Shown: positions 46,935 to 58,951, numbered from the stretch's first letter. The stretch: 64,000 nt of DNA from a gamma proteobacterium symbiont of Ctena orbiculata (GCA_003058525.1 QBVD01000032.1:1-64000), one strand, 5' to 3'. Notes: a model not told the origin generated them from the letters alone. Translations and numbers: made by a program.

Positions 46935-48209
46935 TCAGCCGAGCCCGACCATGCAACGCTTATGATCGATGTGATGCTGAAATTCATGCCGAAAATGGCG
47001 CAACATTCCCTGTACCGGCATCGCCGCCGCATCGCCCAGGGCGCAGATTGTTTTGCCGCTGATCTTATCCGCCACGTCATCCAGCAGATCCAGATCCTCC
47101 TGGCGGCCCTGGCCGGTTTCGATACGATGCACAATCCGATAGAGCCAGCCCGTGCCTTCCCGGCAGGGTGTGCATTGGCCGCAAGACTCTTCGTGGTAGA
47201 AATAGGACATGCGCTCCAGGATCTTGACCATACAGTTGGTATCATCCAGAACGATGACGGCACCGGAACCGAGCATCGAACCCGCACCGGCGATGGCGTC
47301 ATAATCCATGGTCAGTTCCATCATCTGATCACCCGGAATAACCGGGGCGGAGGATCCGCCTGGTATGACCGCCTTGATCTTGCGCCCATCCTTCATGCCA
47401 CCGGCCATCGCCAGCAGTTCAGAGAAAGGCGTACCCATGGGAATCTCGAATACACCCGGATTATTGATATTGCCGGAGATGGAGAACAGCTTTGAGCCAC
47501 CGCTGTTTTTCACTCCGATGTCGGCGAACCACTCACCACCCTTCTCCATGATCATCGGAATCGAGGCCAGACTCTCGGTATTGTTGATGATGGTGGGGCA
47601 GCCATAGAGACCAAAATGGGCCGGGAATGGGGGTTTGTAACGGGGTTGACCCTTCTTGCCTTCGATGGACTCCAGCAGGGCCGTCTCCTCGCCGCAGATA
47701 TAGGCGCCGGCACCCAGATGGGTATGCAATTCGAAGTCAAATCCGGATCCCAGCAGATCCTTACCCAGATAACCTGCTTTGCGCGCCTCTTCCAGGGCCT
47801 GCTCGAAACGCTCGTAGGGCTCCCAGAACTCGCCACGGATGTAGTTGTATCCACGGGCCGCACCGATGGCATAACCGGCGATAACCATCCCTTCAATCAA
47901 TTGGTGGGGGTTGTAGCGCAGAATATCCCGATCCTTGAAGGTACCGGGCTCACCCTCATCCGAATTGCAGACAACATATTTCTGACCAGGCGCATTGCGC
48001 GAGATGAAACTCCACTTCAGTCCGGTAGGGAATCCCGCACCACCGCGTCCTCGCAATCCCGATTTCTTGACCTCATCGATAATCGCTTCAGGGGCCGTCT
48101 TCTCGGTGAGGATCTTCTTAAGCATCTCGTAGCCGCCGCGACTCTGGTACTGCTCAAGCAGCCAGGGGCGTTCGAGATCCAGAGTTCTTAAACAGACTTC
48201 GTTGGCCAT
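46935..48209 (-). CDS. nuoF: NADH-quinone oxidoreductase subunit F
   Basis: The 424-residue NADH-binding subunit has the glycine-rich [13 protein letters not shown] (NADH/FMN), [18 protein letters not shown] (FMN region) and [11 protein letters not shown] (cluster N3) motifs. All are complete. It follows nuoE with a 5-base gap. Confidence 0.97.
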   Translation of the reverse strand: MANEVCLRTLDLERPWLLEQYQSRGGYEMLKKILTEKTAPEAIIDEVKKSGLRGRGGAGFPTGLKWSFISRNAPGQKYVVCNSDEGEPGTFKDRDILRYNPHQLIEGMVIAGYAIGAARGYNYIRGEFWEPYERFEQALEEARKAGYLGKDLLGSGFDFELHTHLGAGAYICGEETALLESIEGKKGQPRYKPPFPAHFGLYGCPTIINNTESLASIPMIMEKGGEWFADIGVKNSGGSKLFSISGNINNPGVFEIPMGTPFSELLAMAGGMKDGRKIKAVIPGGSSAPVIPGDQMMELTMDYDAIAGAGSMLGSGAVIVLDDTNCMVKILERMSYFYHEESCGQCTPCREGTGWLYRIVHRIETGQGRQEDLDLLDDVADKISGKTICALGDAAAMPVQGMLRHFRHEFQHHIDHKRCMVGLG

Positions 48210-48214
48210 CCGAT

Positions 48215-48721
48215 TTACTCCAGGCCTTCCAGGATCGCATCGACGATCTCCGGGGTCAGGTTTTCATAATATTGCCTGCCGATCTGCATCATCGGCGCGC
48301 CTCCGCAGGCACCCAGGCACTCCACCTCTTTGAGAGAGAAAAGGCCATCCTCAGTCACCTCGCCGAAACCGATACCGAGCTTCTTCTCCAGGTGCTCCAC
48401 GATCAAATCCGATTTGTTGGTCATGCATGAGACATTGGTGCAAACACAGATCTTGTGCTTGCCCACCGGTTTGAGCTCGTACATCGAGTAGAAGGTTGCC
48501 ACTTCATAGACGGCGATCGGCGGCATATCCAGGTAAGTCGCGATCTGGTCCATCAACTCCGTGGTAAGCCAGCCACCATTACTGTCCTGCACCACCATCA
48601 ACGCACCCATTACGGCGGACTGTTTCCACTCCGCCGGGTATTTGGCGATCCAACGGTCTATCTCCGCCCGGATTTCAGGGGTGAAGAGTCCCTTTTTTTC
48701 ATTTGCAGTTGCTGTCGTCAT
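48215..48721 (-). CDS. nuoE: NADH-quinone oxidoreductase subunit E
   Basis: A 168-residue thioredoxin-fold [2Fe-2S] protein (cluster N1a). Ligands are in CVCTNVSCM and [15 protein letters not shown]. It lies between nuoD and nuoF in standard order. Confidence 0.96.
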   Translation of the reverse strand: MTTATANEKKGLFTPEIRAEIDRWIAKYPAEWKQSAVMGALMVVQDSNGGWLTTELMDQIATYLDMPPIAVYEVATFYSMYELKPVGKHKICVCTNVSCMTNKSDLIVEHLEKKLGIGFGEVTEDGLFSLKEVECLGACGGAPMMQIGRQYYENLTPEIVDAILEGLE

Positions 48722-48733
48722 GGTTTTTCTTTC

Positions 48734-49987
48734 TTAACGATCTATTTCACCGAACACCACATCCATGGTGCCGATTACCGCGACCACATCGGCCAACATG
48801 TGCCCCTTGACCATCTCATCCATGGCCGCAAGATGGGGAAATCCAGGTGCGCGTATCTTCAGGCGATAGGGTTTGTTGGCGCCATCGGAGATGATGTAAC
48901 AACCGAACTCCCCTTTGGGCGCCTCGACCGCCGCATACGCCTCGCCTACGGGTGGGCAGTAGCCCTCAGTGAAAAGCTTGAAGTGGTGTATCAGTCCTTC
49001 CATGTCCTCCTTCATGTCATTCCTTGAGGGTGCGACGATCTTGTTGTCATCCAGCATCACCGGACCCGGATTGGCCCGTAACCAATCGATGCACTGTTTG
49101 ATGATACGGTTGGATTGACGCATCTCCTCGATCCGCACCAGGTAACGGTCGTAACAGTCACCGTTTTTCCCCACAGGGATATCGAAATCCACCTGATCGT
49201 AGGCGGCGTAGGACTGCTTTTTGCGGAGGTCCCAGGCCACACCTGATCCACGCAGCATGGGGCCGGTAAAACCGAGTTGCATCGCCCGTTCCGGCGAGAC
49301 GACAGCGATGCCCACTGTACGCTGTTTCCAGATACGGTTGTCGGTCAGCAGAGTTTCGTACTCATCCACCAGCCCAGGGAAACGGTTGCTGAAGTCTTCG
49401 ATGAAATCGAGTACCGATCCCTGCCGGGCCTCATTTCTTATCTCTACGTCGCGTCCGGTAACCCACTGACTGGCCTGGTATTGGGGCATTTGATCCGGCA
49501 GATCCCGATAGACACCACCCGGTCTGTAGTAGGCCGCATGCATACGTGCGCCGGACACCGCTTCGTAACAGTCGAACAGATCCTCTCGCTCACGAAAGGC
49601 ATACAGGAAAACGGTCATGGCCCCGACATCCAGGGCATGGGTGCCCAGCCACATCAGATGATTGAGGACGCGCGTTATCTCGTCGAACATGGTACGAATA
49701 TATTGCGCGCGTACAGGCGCCTCTATACCCAGCAGCTTTTCAATCGCCCTGACATATCCGTGCTCGTTACACATCATCGATACATAATCGAGGCGGTCCA
49801 TGTAGGGAATGCTTTGATTGTAGGGCTTGCTCTCGGCCAATTTCTCGGTGGCGCGATGGAGTAGACCAACATGCGGGTCGGCGCGTTCGATCACTTCCCC
49901 ATCCATCTCCAGCACCAGGCGCAGAACGCCGTGGGCCGCGGGGTGCTGAGGGCCGAAATTGAGGGTGTAGTTATGGATCTCAGGCAT
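48734..49987 (-). CDS. nuoD: NADH-quinone oxidoreductase subunit D
   Basis: The 417-residue quinone-site subunit begins [20 protein letters not shown] and has [16 protein letters not shown] and [18 protein letters not shown]. NuoC and NuoD are separate here, unlike in enterobacteria, where they are fused. The start at 49987 overlaps the nuoC stop by eight bases; two other Met lie just upstream. Confidence 0.96.
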   Translation of the reverse strand: MPEIHNYTLNFGPQHPAAHGVLRLVLEMDGEVIERADPHVGLLHRATEKLAESKPYNQSIPYMDRLDYVSMMCNEHGYVRAIEKLLGIEAPVRAQYIRTMFDEITRVLNHLMWLGTHALDVGAMTVFLYAFREREDLFDCYEAVSGARMHAAYYRPGGVYRDLPDQMPQYQASQWVTGRDVEIRNEARQGSVLDFIEDFSNRFPGLVDEYETLLTDNRIWKQRTVGIAVVSPERAMQLGFTGPMLRGSGVAWDLRKKQSYAAYDQVDFDIPVGKNGDCYDRYLVRIEEMRQSNRIIKQCIDWLRANPGPVMLDDNKIVAPSRNDMKEDMEGLIHHFKLFTEGYCPPVGEAYAAVEAPKGEFGCYIISDGANKPYRLKIRAPGFPHLAAMDEMVKGHMLADVVAVIGTMDVVFGEIDR

Positions 49988-50699
49988 CGCTGGCATCCTG
50001 CATGGCGCTATCCTCATCGAGATAGCGGTTGTCCTCTCGTGTCACTCGCGGTACCAGAGTACGCGGGTCGATGCTCACAGGCTCGTAAATGACACGCTTC
50101 AGATTCGGGTCATAGCGCATCTCCACCTGGCCGATAAGCGGGAAGTCCTTGCGGAATGGATGACCGATAAAGCCGTAGTCGGTAAGAATTCGTCGCAGAT
50201 CGGGGTGACCGTCGAACAGAATGCCGTAGAGATCGAATGCCTCTCGTTCAAACCAATCCGCACTCTGCCACACTGGGACTACAGAGGTGACGATCGGTTG
50301 TTCGGTATCGACAAATACCCGCAAACGCAATCGTGTGTTTTGGCTGATGGAGAGCAGATGATAGACGGCCGCAAAACGATTCGACTCCATCGACTCCAAC
50401 TCTCCCAGCGGAGTCACACCTCGTCCGAATCCGCTATTGGGGGCGCTGTCGGTTTGCCATTCGGATTGACCATAAGTGGAATAGTCGACACCGCAGACGT
50501 CGATCAACTCCTCAAAACCGAACTGCTGATCATCCCTGAGTCGTAACGCCACATCGCTCAGCTGATCTGCCGGAACCACCAGAGTCACTTCGCCACAGCT
50601 GCGTTCCACGCTGCAGCCTGTCTCTTCAAATGCGCGGGTAAGATCCTCCGCCAGCCGGTCAAGGCGATCATGCATCCCGTTCTGTGCACTGCTGCTCAT
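49980..50699 (-). CDS. nuoC: NADH-quinone oxidoreductase subunit C
   Basis: A 239-residue 30-kDa subunit with the domain signature [20 protein letters not shown] and HPFRKDFPL. It is not fused to NuoD. The N-terminus of about 35 residues is variable. It lies 12 bases after nuoB. Confidence 0.95.
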   Translation of the reverse strand: MSSSAQNGMHDRLDRLAEDLTRAFEETGCSVERSCGEVTLVVPADQLSDVALRLRDDQQFGFEELIDVCGVDYSTYGQSEWQTDSAPNSGFGRGVTPLGELESMESNRFAAVYHLLSISQNTRLRLRVFVDTEQPIVTSVVPVWQSADWFEREAFDLYGILFDGHPDLRRILTDYGFIGHPFRKDFPLIGQVEMRYDPNLKRVIYEPVSIDPRTLVPRVTREDNRYLDEDSAMQDASDA

Positions 50700-50711
50700 G
50701 TTATCTCCACC

Positions 50712-51188
50712 TTAGCGTGCAATGGTACTGGTACGGCGAATCTTGTCCTGAAGTTGGAGCACGCCATACAGCAGTGCTTCGGCGGTAGGCGGACAACCCG
50801 GTACGTAAATATCGACCGGGACCACCCGGTCACAGCCCCTTACGACGGAGTAGGAGTAGTGGTAGTAACCACCTCCGTTGGCGCACGAACCCATAGAGAT
50901 GACCCAACGAGGCTCTGCCATCTGATCGTAGACCTTGCGCAGAGCGGGGGCCATTTTATTGACCAGGGTGCCCGCTACAATCATCACGTCTGACTGCCGG
51001 GGGCTGGGCCGGAATATGATGCCGAAACGATCCATGTCGTACCGTGCAGCCGCGGCATGCATCATCTCCACCGCGCAGCATGCCAGGCCGAAAGTCATCG
51101 GCCACATCGAACCGGTGCGTGCCCAGTTGATCAATTTATCTGCAGAAGTGGTAATGACTCCCTTCTCCAGAATACCCTCAATTCCCAC
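50712..51188 (-). CDS. nuoB: NADH-quinone oxidoreductase subunit B
   Basis: The 158-residue subunit carries cluster N2 with [30 protein letters not shown] and [19 protein letters not shown] start at 51188 ([10 protein letters not shown]) is preferred because it is preceded by GGAGG; the open frame extends five codons further through that site. It is second in the operon, after nuoA. Confidence 0.95.
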   Translation of the reverse strand: MGIEGILEKGVITTSADKLINWARTGSMWPMTFGLACCAVEMMHAAAARYDMDRFGIIFRPSPRQSDVMIVAGTLVNKMAPALRKVYDQMAEPRWVISMGSCANGGGYYHYSYSVVRGCDRVVPVDIYVPGCPPTAEALLYGVLQLQDKIRRTSTIAR

Positions 51189-51236
51189 TATCCACCTCCA
51201 CAAACAGTCGTGAATACTCTCCTGATTCCGGGCCGA

Positions 51237-51593
51237 TTATTCCCACTCCAAGGCTCCCTTCTTCCACTCATAAATGAAGCCTATGACCAGAATGACGAGA
51301 AAAATCATCATGGCGATGAATCCGACCATACCGATCTGATCCAATACCACAGCCCAGGGAAAGAGGAAGGCGATCTCAAGATCGAAGATGATGAACAGGA
51401 TGGCAACCAGGTAGTAACGCACATCGAATTTCATGCGTGAATTCTCGAATGCCTCGAATCCACATTCATAGGGAGAGAGTTTTTCGTCATCGGGTTTTCT
51501 TGTACCCAACAGAAAACCGAGTGCTATTACAACACCACCCATCACAAAGGCTACTGAGAGAAATATCAAGATGGGTAGATAGTTTTCGAGCAT
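51237..51593 (-). CDS. nuoA: NADH-quinone oxidoreductase subunit A
   Basis: The 118-residue membrane subunit with three helices. It has [25 protein letters not shown] in the conserved loop (interrupted here by length limits only) and [13 protein letters not shown]. It is the first gene of the nuo operon. The promoter must lie between 51594 and 51752; no specific box is clear. Confidence 0.96.
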   Translation of the reverse strand: MLENYLPILIFLSVAFVMGGVVIALGFLLGTRKPDDEKLSPYECGFEAFENSRMKFDVRYYLVAILFIIFDLEIAFLFPWAVVLDQIGMVGFIAMMIFLVILVIGFIYEWKKGALEWE

Positions 51594-51747
51594 CAGTGTG
51601 CTGCCCCCTCGTGTCGTTCAATCATTATATTTTTAAGCGAATTCCAGGGAAGGCCCGCAGTCTATCCTTTGCCGCATTATCGTGTCAAGTAGCAGGAAAA
51701 GTGATATCCCCAATAAATTCAATTAGTTATTATACTTTTGCACCCAT

Positions 51748-51786
51748 AAAAAAACGGTATTGGGTAGAAATAACCCAATACCGTTT
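51748..51786 (-). terminator. terminator of the secG-tRNA-Leu transcript
   Basis: A perfect 14-bp stem (51752-51765 with 51773-51786) is followed by a run of T on the minus strand. It lies just after the 3' end of tRNA-Leu and before nuoA. Confidence 0.88.
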
Positions 51787-51792
51787 CATTGT

Positions 51793-51877
51793 TGGTACCG
51801 ATGGCCGGATTTGAACCGGCACGGCTTTCGCCACTACCCCCTCAAGATAGCGTGTCTACCAATTCCACCACATCGGC
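51793..51877 (-). tRNA. tRNA-Leu (GAG)
   Basis: 85 bases including CCA. It has a class II cloverleaf with a long variable arm, an acceptor GCCGATG, and the anticodon GAG in the loop CTTGAGG. It is placed between secG and nuo as in many gammaproteobacteria. Confidence 0.95.
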
Positions 51878-51894
51878 AAAAATCTAATCGACAC

Positions 51895-52365
51895 TTACTC
51901 CTTAAGCTGCTCCTTCGACTCCTCGGCAGTTGCGGCAGCCTCGGTTTGTGAGGTCGTCTCAGCCGGCTCGACCGGTGGCACAGCCTCGATCGCAGGCGTC
52001 GCCTCCTCAGCCGGCGGAACAATAGCGGGTATGTCGCTCTCTACCGGCACAGGCGGTATGTCGCTCTGCTGAACCTCCTCCACCTGAACTGCAGGCGCCT
52101 GATCCAGTGCCTCCATGACACCGACCTGTTCGTTTCTCTGGGAAGCAAAATAGGCCATCACCATACTGGTGATAAAAAACAGGGTCGCCAGCAGGGCTGT
52201 TGTCCGGGTCAGAAACGAGGCGGACCCCTTGGCACCAAATACCGTACCCGAGGCACCACTGCCGAAGGCAGCTCCCATGTCCGCACCTTTCCCGTGCTGT
52301 ATCAGGATCAATCCCACCAGGCCAACGGCCAGGAAGATATGAAACACGGTCAATATAGTTTGCAT
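51895..52365 (-). CDS. secG: Preprotein translocase subunit SecG
   Basis: The 156-residue SecG has two membrane helices (about residues 3-22 and 53-72) and the GADMGAAFGSGASGTVFGAK loop that is conserved in the family. A long acidic, Pro-rich C-terminal tail (residues 85-156) is longer than in E. coli. The protein assists SecYE. It lies downstream of tpiA and just before tRNA-Leu. Confidence 0.93.
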   Translation of the reverse strand: MQTILTVFHIFLAVGLVGLILIQHGKGADMGAAFGSGASGTVFGAKGSASFLTRTTALLATLFFITSMVMAYFASQRNEQVGVMEALDQAPAVQVEEVQQSDIPPVPVESDIPAIVPPAEEATPAIEAVPPVEPAETTSQTEAAATAEESKEQLKE

Positions 52366-52401
52366 TTGCTTAATGTCCTAATAGGGCCTGTTATCACGAA
52401 T

Positions 52402-53154
52402 TCAATCCGCTGCGGTACAGATACCCAGGAAATCCTCGGCCGTCAGGGAGGCTCCCCCGATCAAACCGCCATCGATATCGGGCTTCCCGATCAATTCCGC
52501 GGCGTTACCAGGCTTCATGGAGCCACCATAGAGTATACGCAACCCTTCCGCGACTTCACTGCTCTTCTCAGCCACCCGGGAACGAATGAACGCATGCACC
52601 TCCTGCGCCTGATCGGGGGTAGCCGTCTTCCCGGTGCCTATGGCCCAAACCGGCTCATAGGCGATAACACCGTCAGCCAGTGCATCGACACCCTCAAGCG
52701 CAATCACTGCATCGAGCTGTCGGGCCACGACTTCGTTTGTGGTGCCAGCTTCCCGTTCCTCAAGCGTCTCGCCGATGCAGAGGATGGGTACCAATCCGGC
52801 AGCACGCGCCACTGCGTATTTCTTTGCCACCAGTTGATCGCTCTCGGCATGGTAGGTGCGACGCTCGGAGTGCCCCACAATGACATATTTGCATCCGAAA
52901 TCGTTGAGCATGGAGGCGGCAATCTCACCGGTATAGGCGCCGGACGACTCTGTCGACAGATCCTGGCCGCCCCAAGCGATATCGCTGCCCGAAAGCAGTT
53001 TCTCCACCTCAGGTATGTAGATATAGGGTGGACAGACCGCCACCTCTGCACTCTTGACATCACCGACACCACGACTGATGCCGTCAAGCAAGCTGCGAAC
53101 ACTCTCGAGAGAACCGTTCATCTTCCAGTTTCCGGCAACCAGTGGTCTACGCAT
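52402..53154 (-). CDS. tpiA: Triosephosphate isomerase
   Basis: The 250-residue TIM-barrel enzyme interconverts DHAP and GAP. Key residues are in GNWKMNGS (Lys), VGHSERR (His) and AYEPVWAIGTG (catalytic Glu). The last part, LYGGSMKPGNAAEL, is the phosphate-binding loop. It follows glmM after a gap of about 100 bases, and its stop lies within a partial copy of the MITE end (agggcctgtta at 52384-52394). Confidence 0.97.
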   Translation of the reverse strand: MRRPLVAGNWKMNGSLESVRSLLDGISRGVGDVKSAEVAVCPPYIYIPEVEKLLSGSDIAWGGQDLSTESSGAYTGEIAASMLNDFGCKYVIVGHSERRTYHAESDQLVAKKYAVARAAGLVPILCIGETLEEREAGTTNEVVARQLDAVIALEGVDALADGVIAYEPVWAIGTGKTATPDQAQEVHAFIRSRVAEKSSEVAEGLRILYGGSMKPGNAAELIGKPDIDGGLIGGASLTAEDFLGICTAAD

Positions 53155-53253
53155 GCCTTCACTCCTGCGATCAAAAGAAAGCGCGCTAGCTTAACGGTCA
53201 ATGGGTTTGAAATCAATCTCAATCGATGGCGAACCCGCTCAGCTTCGCACTTC

Positions 53254-54600
53254 TTACTCGCTGGTGACCAGTTCCTTCACCGTGGCGGCGATATGGTCCG
53301 ACAGGTCGTCAACCTTTGTCCCGTCATTCCCCTCCACCATGACACGTATCAGTGGCTCCGTACCCGAGGGCCTGAGCAGAACTCGCCCACTGCTGCCCAT
53401 TTCGACCTCAGCTTCACGAACCGATCGTCTCACCCGTTCCGAATCCATGATCTCTTGCGGGTTTCGGCTGCCGAGATGGACATTTGTCAGTTTTTGCGGG
53501 TATTTGCTCATACCGGCACACAACTCACGCAAGGTACTGTTTGTCGCGTACATCTCTTCCAATACCTGCAGGGCGGCAATAATCCCGTCGCCGGTGGTCG
53601 TGCGGTCAAGGCAGATGATGTGCCCCGACTGTTCGCCGCCGAGCACCCAGCCTTTTTCGGTGAGGCGTTCCATGATGTAGCGATCCCCCACCTGGGTCCG
53701 CTCGAAAACCACCCCATGTTCCCTCAGCGCATGTTCGAGTCCGAGATTACTCATCAGGGTACCGACAACCGCACCCTTGAGCACACCATGCCTCATCCTG
53801 GAACAGGCGATGATATAGAGGATTTCATCACCATCCACCTCATTGCCCTGATCATCCACCATGATCAGTCGATCGCCATCGCCATCCAGGGCGATGCCCA
53901 GGTCCGCTTTATGCTCCAACACCGCTCTTTTCAAGTGTTCGGGATATGTCGATCCGACGCCATCATTGATATTGAATCCGTTGGGTTGATTTCCGATGGC
54001 AATCACATCCGCACCCATCTCATCGAAGACATAGGGAGCGATGTTATAGGTAGCTCCATTGGCGCAATCGACCACGATTTTCATGCCTTTGAAGCGGGTC
54101 TTGAGGGGAATCGTGCTTTTGCAGAATTCGATGTAGCGACCCTCTGCCGCCATCTTCTCCGCCCTGCCAAGGTCGGATGAGTCGACTGTCACCAATGGCT
54201 TCTCCATCTCCGCCTCGATTGCGGTCTCAAGCTCATCCGGGAGTTTGAGGCCCTCGGCCGAAAAGAATTTGATGCCATTATCCTGATAGGGATTATGAGA
54301 GGCACTGATGACGACTCCCGCCTGGGCATGTAGGGTACGGGTCAGATAGGCAACACTGGGGGTCGGCATGGGGCCCAACAAGGTGATGTTCACCCCGGCC
54401 GCCGTCAGACCGGCCTCGAGCGCCGATTCCAACAAGTAGCCGGAGATGCGTGTATCTTTTCCGATCAGCACCCTGCTTTTGGCCTCTGTACCCAGAACCC
54501 TACCCACGGCCCAGCCTAGCTTCAGCACAAATTCAGGCGTAATCGGCCCGTCACCGAATCGCCCGCGTACCCCGTCTGTTCCAAAATATTTCCGACTCAC
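53254..54600 (-). CDS. glmM: Phosphoglucosamine mutase
   Basis: GlmM converts glucosamine-6-P to glucosamine-1-P for cell-wall synthesis. The 448-residue enzyme has the phosphoserine loop [14 protein letters not shown], the metal-binding DGDGDRLI and the sugar-phosphate motif [11 protein letters not shown]. It lies downstream of folP as in E. coli. Confidence 0.97.
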   Translation of the reverse strand: MSRKYFGTDGVRGRFGDGPITPEFVLKLGWAVGRVLGTEAKSRVLIGKDTRISGYLLESALEAGLTAAGVNITLLGPMPTPSVAYLTRTLHAQAGVVISASHNPYQDNGIKFFSAEGLKLPDELETAIEAEMEKPLVTVDSSDLGRAEKMAAEGRYIEFCKSTIPLKTRFKGMKIVVDCANGATYNIAPYVFDEMGADVIAIGNQPNGFNINDGVGSTYPEHLKRAVLEHKADLGIALDGDGDRLIMVDDQGNEVDGDEILYIIACSRMRHGVLKGAVVGTLMSNLGLEHALREHGVVFERTQVGDRYIMERLTEKGWVLGGEQSGHIICLDRTTTGDGIIAALQVLEEMYATNSTLRELCAGMSKYPQKLTNVHLGSRNPQEIMDSERVRRSVREAEVEMGSSGRVLLRPSGTEPLIRVMVEGNDGTKVDDLSDHIAATVKELVTSE

Positions 54601-54618
54601 TAAACCATCCTCGATTAG

Positions 54619-55452
54619 CTATATGGCGGATCTGACCGCTGACACCACCTTGAGTGCGTCAACCGTTTCACGCACATCATGTACCCTGATAATAGCGGCG
54701 CCTCCCATAACGGCAACCACTGCCGCCGCGACACTCCCCATGAGTCGTTCGTTCACGGGCAGATTCCCGAGTATCGACCCGATCATCGATTTCCTTGAAA
54801 TTCCCACCAATACCGGGGCTGCGATTTCGTCCAACGCCTGCAGTTCTTTCAGCAGAATCAGATTATGCTCAAGTGTCTTACCGAATCCAAACCCCGGGTC
54901 GACAATCATATTGTGGCGCGCGATACCTGCTGCTTCGCCTGCTTCCAAACGCTGTCGCAGGAATCGCTTGACCTCTTCCACCACATTCCCATAGTGGGGT
55001 GCATCCTGCATGGTTCTCGGTTTCCCCTGCATGTGCATGAGGCAGACCGGAACTGCTATCTCGGCCGCCGCCTCCAGTGCACCGGGCTCCTGCAGCGCCA
55101 TGACGTCATTGATCATGCCGGCACCGGCAGTGACCGCTTCACGCATCACCAGTGGCTTATTGGTATCGATGGAGATCGGCACAGGAATGGCCTGTACCAG
55201 CCTTTCTATAATGGGAATGACACGATCGAGTTCTTCTTCTACCGATACAGGCTGCGCACCGGGGCGGGTGGACTCCCCGCCAATATCGATAATAGCAGCA
55301 CCCTCCTCCACCATGCGCAGGGCGTGTTCTAAAGACACATCAGGATTCAGGTATTGCCCGCCATCGGAAAATGAGTCGGGGGTCAGGTTGAGAATACCCA
55401 TGACCTGGGGCGAGCCCAGGTCAAGTTTTTTTCCTGCACAATCGAGAATCAA
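54619..55452 (-). CDS. folP: Dihydropteroate synthase
   Basis: FolP condenses pABA with the pterin pyrophosphate. The 277-residue TIM-barrel has ILNLTPDSFSDGG, GGESTRPGA and DPGFGFGKTLEHN, the conserved substrate loops. It follows ftsH by 15 bases and precedes glmM by 18, a normal order. Confidence 0.96.
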   Translation of the reverse strand: MILDCAGKKLDLGSPQVMGILNLTPDSFSDGGQYLNPDVSLEHALRMVEEGAAIIDIGGESTRPGAQPVSVEEELDRVIPIIERLVQAIPVPISIDTNKPLVMREAVTAGAGMINDVMALQEPGALEAAAEIAVPVCLMHMQGKPRTMQDAPHYGNVVEEVKRFLRQRLEAGEAAGIARHNMIVDPGFGFGKTLEHNLILLKELQALDEIAAPVLVGISRKSMIGSILGNLPVNERLMGSVAAAVVAVMGGAAIIRVHDVRETVDALKVVSAVRSAI

Positions 55453-55467
55453 TGAGAAACAGCTGTA

Positions 55468-57390
55468 TCAATGCTGACCGGCGGGGCCGCCGATGGTCCC
55501 TGATACATCATCTGAAGAGGGTGACTCACCGGACGGACGAGTATCATCATCAGACCCGATATCGCCCTCATCCCAATCCTTTGGCGGTCGTGGCGTCTTG
55601 CCCGACATGATGTCGTCGATCTGCTGCGTATCGATGGTCTCGTATTTCATCAACGCCTTGGCCATGACATGGAGCTTTTCCAGATTCTCGTCGAGTATCT
55701 TCTCGGCGCGCTCATAGTTGCGGTCGATAAAACTACGGATCTCCTCATCGATGGTATGCGCCGTATCGTCGGATACATTTTTGTGCTGGGTCACCGAACG
55801 TCCGAGAAAGACTTCCTCTTCCTCCTCACTGTACATCAGCGGTCCGAGGCGTTCCGACAGGCCCCATTTAGTGACCATGTTGCGCGCCAGATCGGTGGCA
55901 CGCTTGATATCGTTGGAGGCGCCGGTGGTGACCTTGTCGATTCCGAAGATCAGCTCTTCGGCGATACGCCCACCGAACAGACTGGAGATCTGACTCTCCA
56001 GATGCTCTTTACTGTAGCTGTAACGATCAGCCTCAGGGAGAAACATGGTAACGCCGAGTGCTCTACCACGGGGGATGATGCTCACTTTGTAGACCGGATC
56101 GTGAGACGGCACCAGGCGGCCGACGATGGCATGACCCGACTCATGATAGGCGGTCAGTTTCTTCTCGTCTTCACTCATCACCATGGTACGGCGCTCCGTG
56201 CCCATCATGATTTTGTCTTTCGCCTTCTCCATCTCCTCCATGCCGACCAGGGTCTTGTTGGCGCGGGCGGCAAACAGGGCGGCCTCATTAACCAGATTGG
56301 CCAGATCGGCGCCGGAGAAACCGGGTGTACCACGGGCAATGATGGCGGGCTTCACATCTTCGGATGCAGCCACCTTGCGCAGATGGACCTTGAGAATCTG
56401 TTCACGTCCGCGCACATCGGGCAGGGGCACCACCACCTGGCGGTCGAATCGGCCCGGGCGCAGCAACGCCGGATCCAACACGTCCGGACGGTTGGTCGCA
56501 GCAATCACGATAACCCCTTCATTACCCTCGAAACCATCCATCTCCACCAGCAGTTGGTTCAGGGTCTGCTCGCGCTCATCATGACCGCCGCCGAGCCCGG
56601 CGCCACGATGCCGTCCCACGGCATCGATCTCGTCGATAAAAATGATGCAGGGCGCATGCTTCTTGGCCTGTTCGAACATATCGCGCACCCGGGAGGCACC
56701 GACACCCACGAACATCTCCACGAAGTCTGAACCCGAGATAGTGAAAAACGGTACCTTGGCCTCACCGGCGATCGCCTTGGCAAGCAGGGTCTTACCGGTA
56801 CCGGGGGAACCGACCATCAACACACCTTTGGGGATCTTGCCGCCGAGTTTCTGGAATTTTGAGGGATCACGCAGGAAGTCGACCATCTCGGATACCTCTT
56901 CCTTGGCCTCCTCGACACCCGCCACATCGTTGAAGGTCACCTTGACCTGGTCCTCACTCAACATCCGAGCCTTGCTCTTACCGAATGACATGGCGCCACG
57001 GCCAGCCCCACCACCCTGCATTTGACGCATGAAAAATATCCACAGACCGATCAGTACGAACAGCGGAAACCAGTTGATCAGAATATTCATCAACAGAGAG
57101 GGTTTCTCCGGCGGATTTGCCTTAATCTCAACATTGCTATTGAGCAGGTCACTGACCAGCATGTCGTCACCCGGACTGTAGGTGGAGAAGCGCTGCCCTG
57201 AAGTCAATGTACCGGTAATATCACGCCCATTACCGCTGAACTCGACCTCTTTCACCTGCCCCGATTTCACATTGACAATGAACTCGGAATAGTTCATTGG
57301 TTGCGCCTTCGGCTGGGTAGTCGAGAAATTATTGAATACCGTCATCAAAACGATGGCGATCACTACCCAGAGAATCAAATTTTTTGCCAT
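55468..57390 (-). CDS. ftsH: ATP-dependent zinc metalloprotease FtsH
   Basis: The 640-residue membrane AAA+ protease has two N-terminal membrane helices, Walker [10 protein letters not shown], Walker [10 protein letters not shown], the second-region-of-homology [13 protein letters not shown] and the zinc motif HESGHAI. The C-terminal tail is Pro/Asp/Gly-rich. The start at [10 protein letters not shown] is the family start; a TTG codon five positions upstream also opens the frame. It follows rlmE after about 170 bases. Confidence 0.97.
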   Translation of the reverse strand: MAKNLILWVVIAIVLMTVFNNFSTTQPKAQPMNYSEFIVNVKSGQVKEVEFSGNGRDITGTLTSGQRFSTYSPGDDMLVSDLLNSNVEIKANPPEKPSLLMNILINWFPLFVLIGLWIFFMRQMQGGGAGRGAMSFGKSKARMLSEDQVKVTFNDVAGVEEAKEEVSEMVDFLRDPSKFQKLGGKIPKGVLMVGSPGTGKTLLAKAIAGEAKVPFFTISGSDFVEMFVGVGASRVRDMFEQAKKHAPCIIFIDEIDAVGRHRGAGLGGGHDEREQTLNQLLVEMDGFEGNEGVIVIAATNRPDVLDPALLRPGRFDRQVVVPLPDVRGREQILKVHLRKVAASEDVKPAIIARGTPGFSGADLANLVNEAALFAARANKTLVGMEEMEKAKDKIMMGTERRTMVMSEDEKKLTAYHESGHAIVGRLVPSHDPVYKVSIIPRGRALGVTMFLPEADRYSYSKEHLESQISSLFGGRIAEELIFGIDKVTTGASNDIKRATDLARNMVTKWGLSERLGPLMYSEEEEEVFLGRSVTQHKNVSDDTAHTIDEEIRSFIDRNYERAEKILDENLEKLHVMAKALMKYETIDTQQIDDIMSGKTPRPPKDWDEGDIGSDDDTRPSGESPSSDDVSGTIGGPAGQH

Positions 57391-57563
57391 GTCGTTCAAA
57401 ATCAAAAAACCTCTTTATCAATCCCGTCGTAGTGCGGGATCTAAATCTTCCATATCGGCATTTGCAGATCGGGGGATGGCTTTACACCATCCGGCACGGC
57501 CGATTTGTCAATAATACCCTTAAAAAACCCTAATTATCTGTGCAAATTACTGATTTTTTGGAC

Positions 57564-58202
57564 TTACTGGTTGGTACGGTACACCATCTTAAAGTTCCCC
57601 GCTACCAGATAGACCTCACGGCTTTTGGCCCGCGATGAGCTGGGTTTACGGCTCACCACCCGCTTAAAATCGTGACGAAGCGCCTTCAGGTAAGTGTCGA
57701 ATCCCTCTCCCTGGAATATCTTAACGACAAAACAGCCGCCTGGCTTTAACACTTCGCGAGCAAAATCAAGGGCCAGCTCGCAAAGATAGATAGCCCTTGG
57801 CTGATCAACGCTCGCTATACCTGTAACATTGGGCGCCATATCTGAAATTACAAGGTCCACGGCCTCCCCATCCAGGGTTTTTTCCAGTTCTTCAAGTGGC
57901 TTCGTTTCACGAAAATCCCCCTGAATAAACTCCACACCGGCCATGGGCTCCATTGGCAGTATATCCATCGCCACGATGTGCCCCTTCTGCCCTACCAGAT
58001 CCCGGGCCACCTGACACCACCCACCAGGGGCGGCACCCAGATCCACAACCTTCATGCCTGGCTTGAAAATATTATCTTTTTGCTGGATTTCCAGTAACTT
58101 AAATGCAGCCCGGGAACGATAACCCGCCTTTTGCGCCCGCTTTACATATTCGTCTTTGAAATGACGGTCCAGCCATTGGCGACTACTTTTACTGCGCTTC
58201 AT
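57564..58202 (-). CDS. rlmE: 23S rRNA 2'-O-ribose U2552 methyltransferase
   Basis: RlmE (FtsJ/RrmJ) methylates U2552 of 23S rRNA. The 212-residue Rossmann enzyme has the SAM motif [23 protein letters not shown] and the catalytic Lys/Asp/Lys/Glu residues ([11 protein letters not shown] and SREVYLVA near the end). It is upstream of ftsH as in E. coli. Confidence 0.96.
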   Translation of the reverse strand: MKRSKSSRQWLDRHFKDEYVKRAQKAGYRSRAAFKLLEIQQKDNIFKPGMKVVDLGAAPGGWCQVARDLVGQKGHIVAMDILPMEPMAGVEFIQGDFRETKPLEELEKTLDGEAVDLVISDMAPNVTGIASVDQPRAIYLCELALDFAREVLKPGGCFVVKIFQGEGFDTYLKALRHDFKRVVSRKPSSSRAKSREVYLVAGNFKMVYRTNQ

Positions 58203-58332
58203 GAGACTGCTGAGTCCTTAATGACTGCATAACCTACAGGTTAGATGATAATTGGCGTTCATTTCACATCAAATTGCATGGATTGGATAATTTAACAGAA
58301 TCCTATTCCTTAAAACCTATTATTTTAGAGCA

Positions 58333-58530
58333 GCAAATGAACGCGAATCACTGCAAATGTACGCTTAATATAGCGAAGAGCATACCTGGCATTGAGAGAT
58401 GTTGATTGCTTGGTGAACCCTTTTCTCGACTTTTAGAGAATAATCAGGATTTGGCCTATTTCAATCGCCGGATTTCATAAGCTTTTGTTTTTTAATTTGC
58501 GCATATTTGCGGTGATTCGCGTCCATTTGC
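58333..58530. repeat. paired inverted repeat 2, between rlmE and yhbY
   Basis: Arms 58333-58364 and 58499-58530 are inverted copies of GCAAATGAACGCGAATCACT with about 28 of 32 positions matching. The interior is about 134 bases and non-coding. The 425-base gap between rlmE and yhbY holds this pair and a piece of the MITE end at 58555-58568 (TTAACACTAATCCA). Nothing else was seen. Confidence 0.78.
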
Positions 58531-58628
58531 GGCCTGCTTTTCTCTTAGAAACCTTTAACACTAATCCAGCCTCAATGTTCCACTCGACGGGGAAAAGATA
58601 TAGAATCCGCCTCCCCATTCATAACAAG

Positions 58629-58934
58629 ATGTCCGCCATGCCGCTTACAGCCGCGCAAAACCGCTCATTGAAAAAACTCGCCCACGACCTCAAGCCAGTG
58701 GTCATCATAGGTCAGCACGGCCTGAGTGAAAATGTGCTCAAAGAAATCGACACCACACTCAACACCCATGAGCTGATCAAGATCAAACTGGCGGGTGCCG
58801 ACAAGGAGGATCGGAAAGTACTCAGCGGCGAAATCGTAGCACGCCTGTCAGCGGAACTGGTACAGATCATTGGCCGGGTGGCTATCTTCTATCGCCCCAA
58901 TCCAAAGAAAAAGAAGAACAGAATCGTGGTTTGA
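58629..58934 (+). CDS. yhbY: YhbY-type CRM-domain RNA-binding protein
   Basis: A 101-residue CRM protein that binds pre-50S ribosomes. It has the LKPVVIIGQHGLSENVLKEI motif (GxxG) and YRPNPKKKKN at the end. The start at 58629 (MSAMPLT) or the next ATG at 58638 would both give a standard protein; the open frame extends back through repeat 2. It is divergent from rlmE and convergent with greA. Confidence 0.92.
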   Translation: MSAMPLTAAQNRSLKKLAHDLKPVVIIGQHGLSENVLKEIDTTLNTHELIKIKLAGADKEDRKVLSGEIVARLSAELVQIIGRVAIFYRPNPKKKKNRIVV

Positions 58935-58951
58935 TTTTGAATTGTTAATTA

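Noticed and set aside
52294-54180. 628-codon plus-strand frame over tpiA and glmM
   Set aside because: It covers two intact genes on the opposite strand, lacks a ribosome binding site and has no domain.
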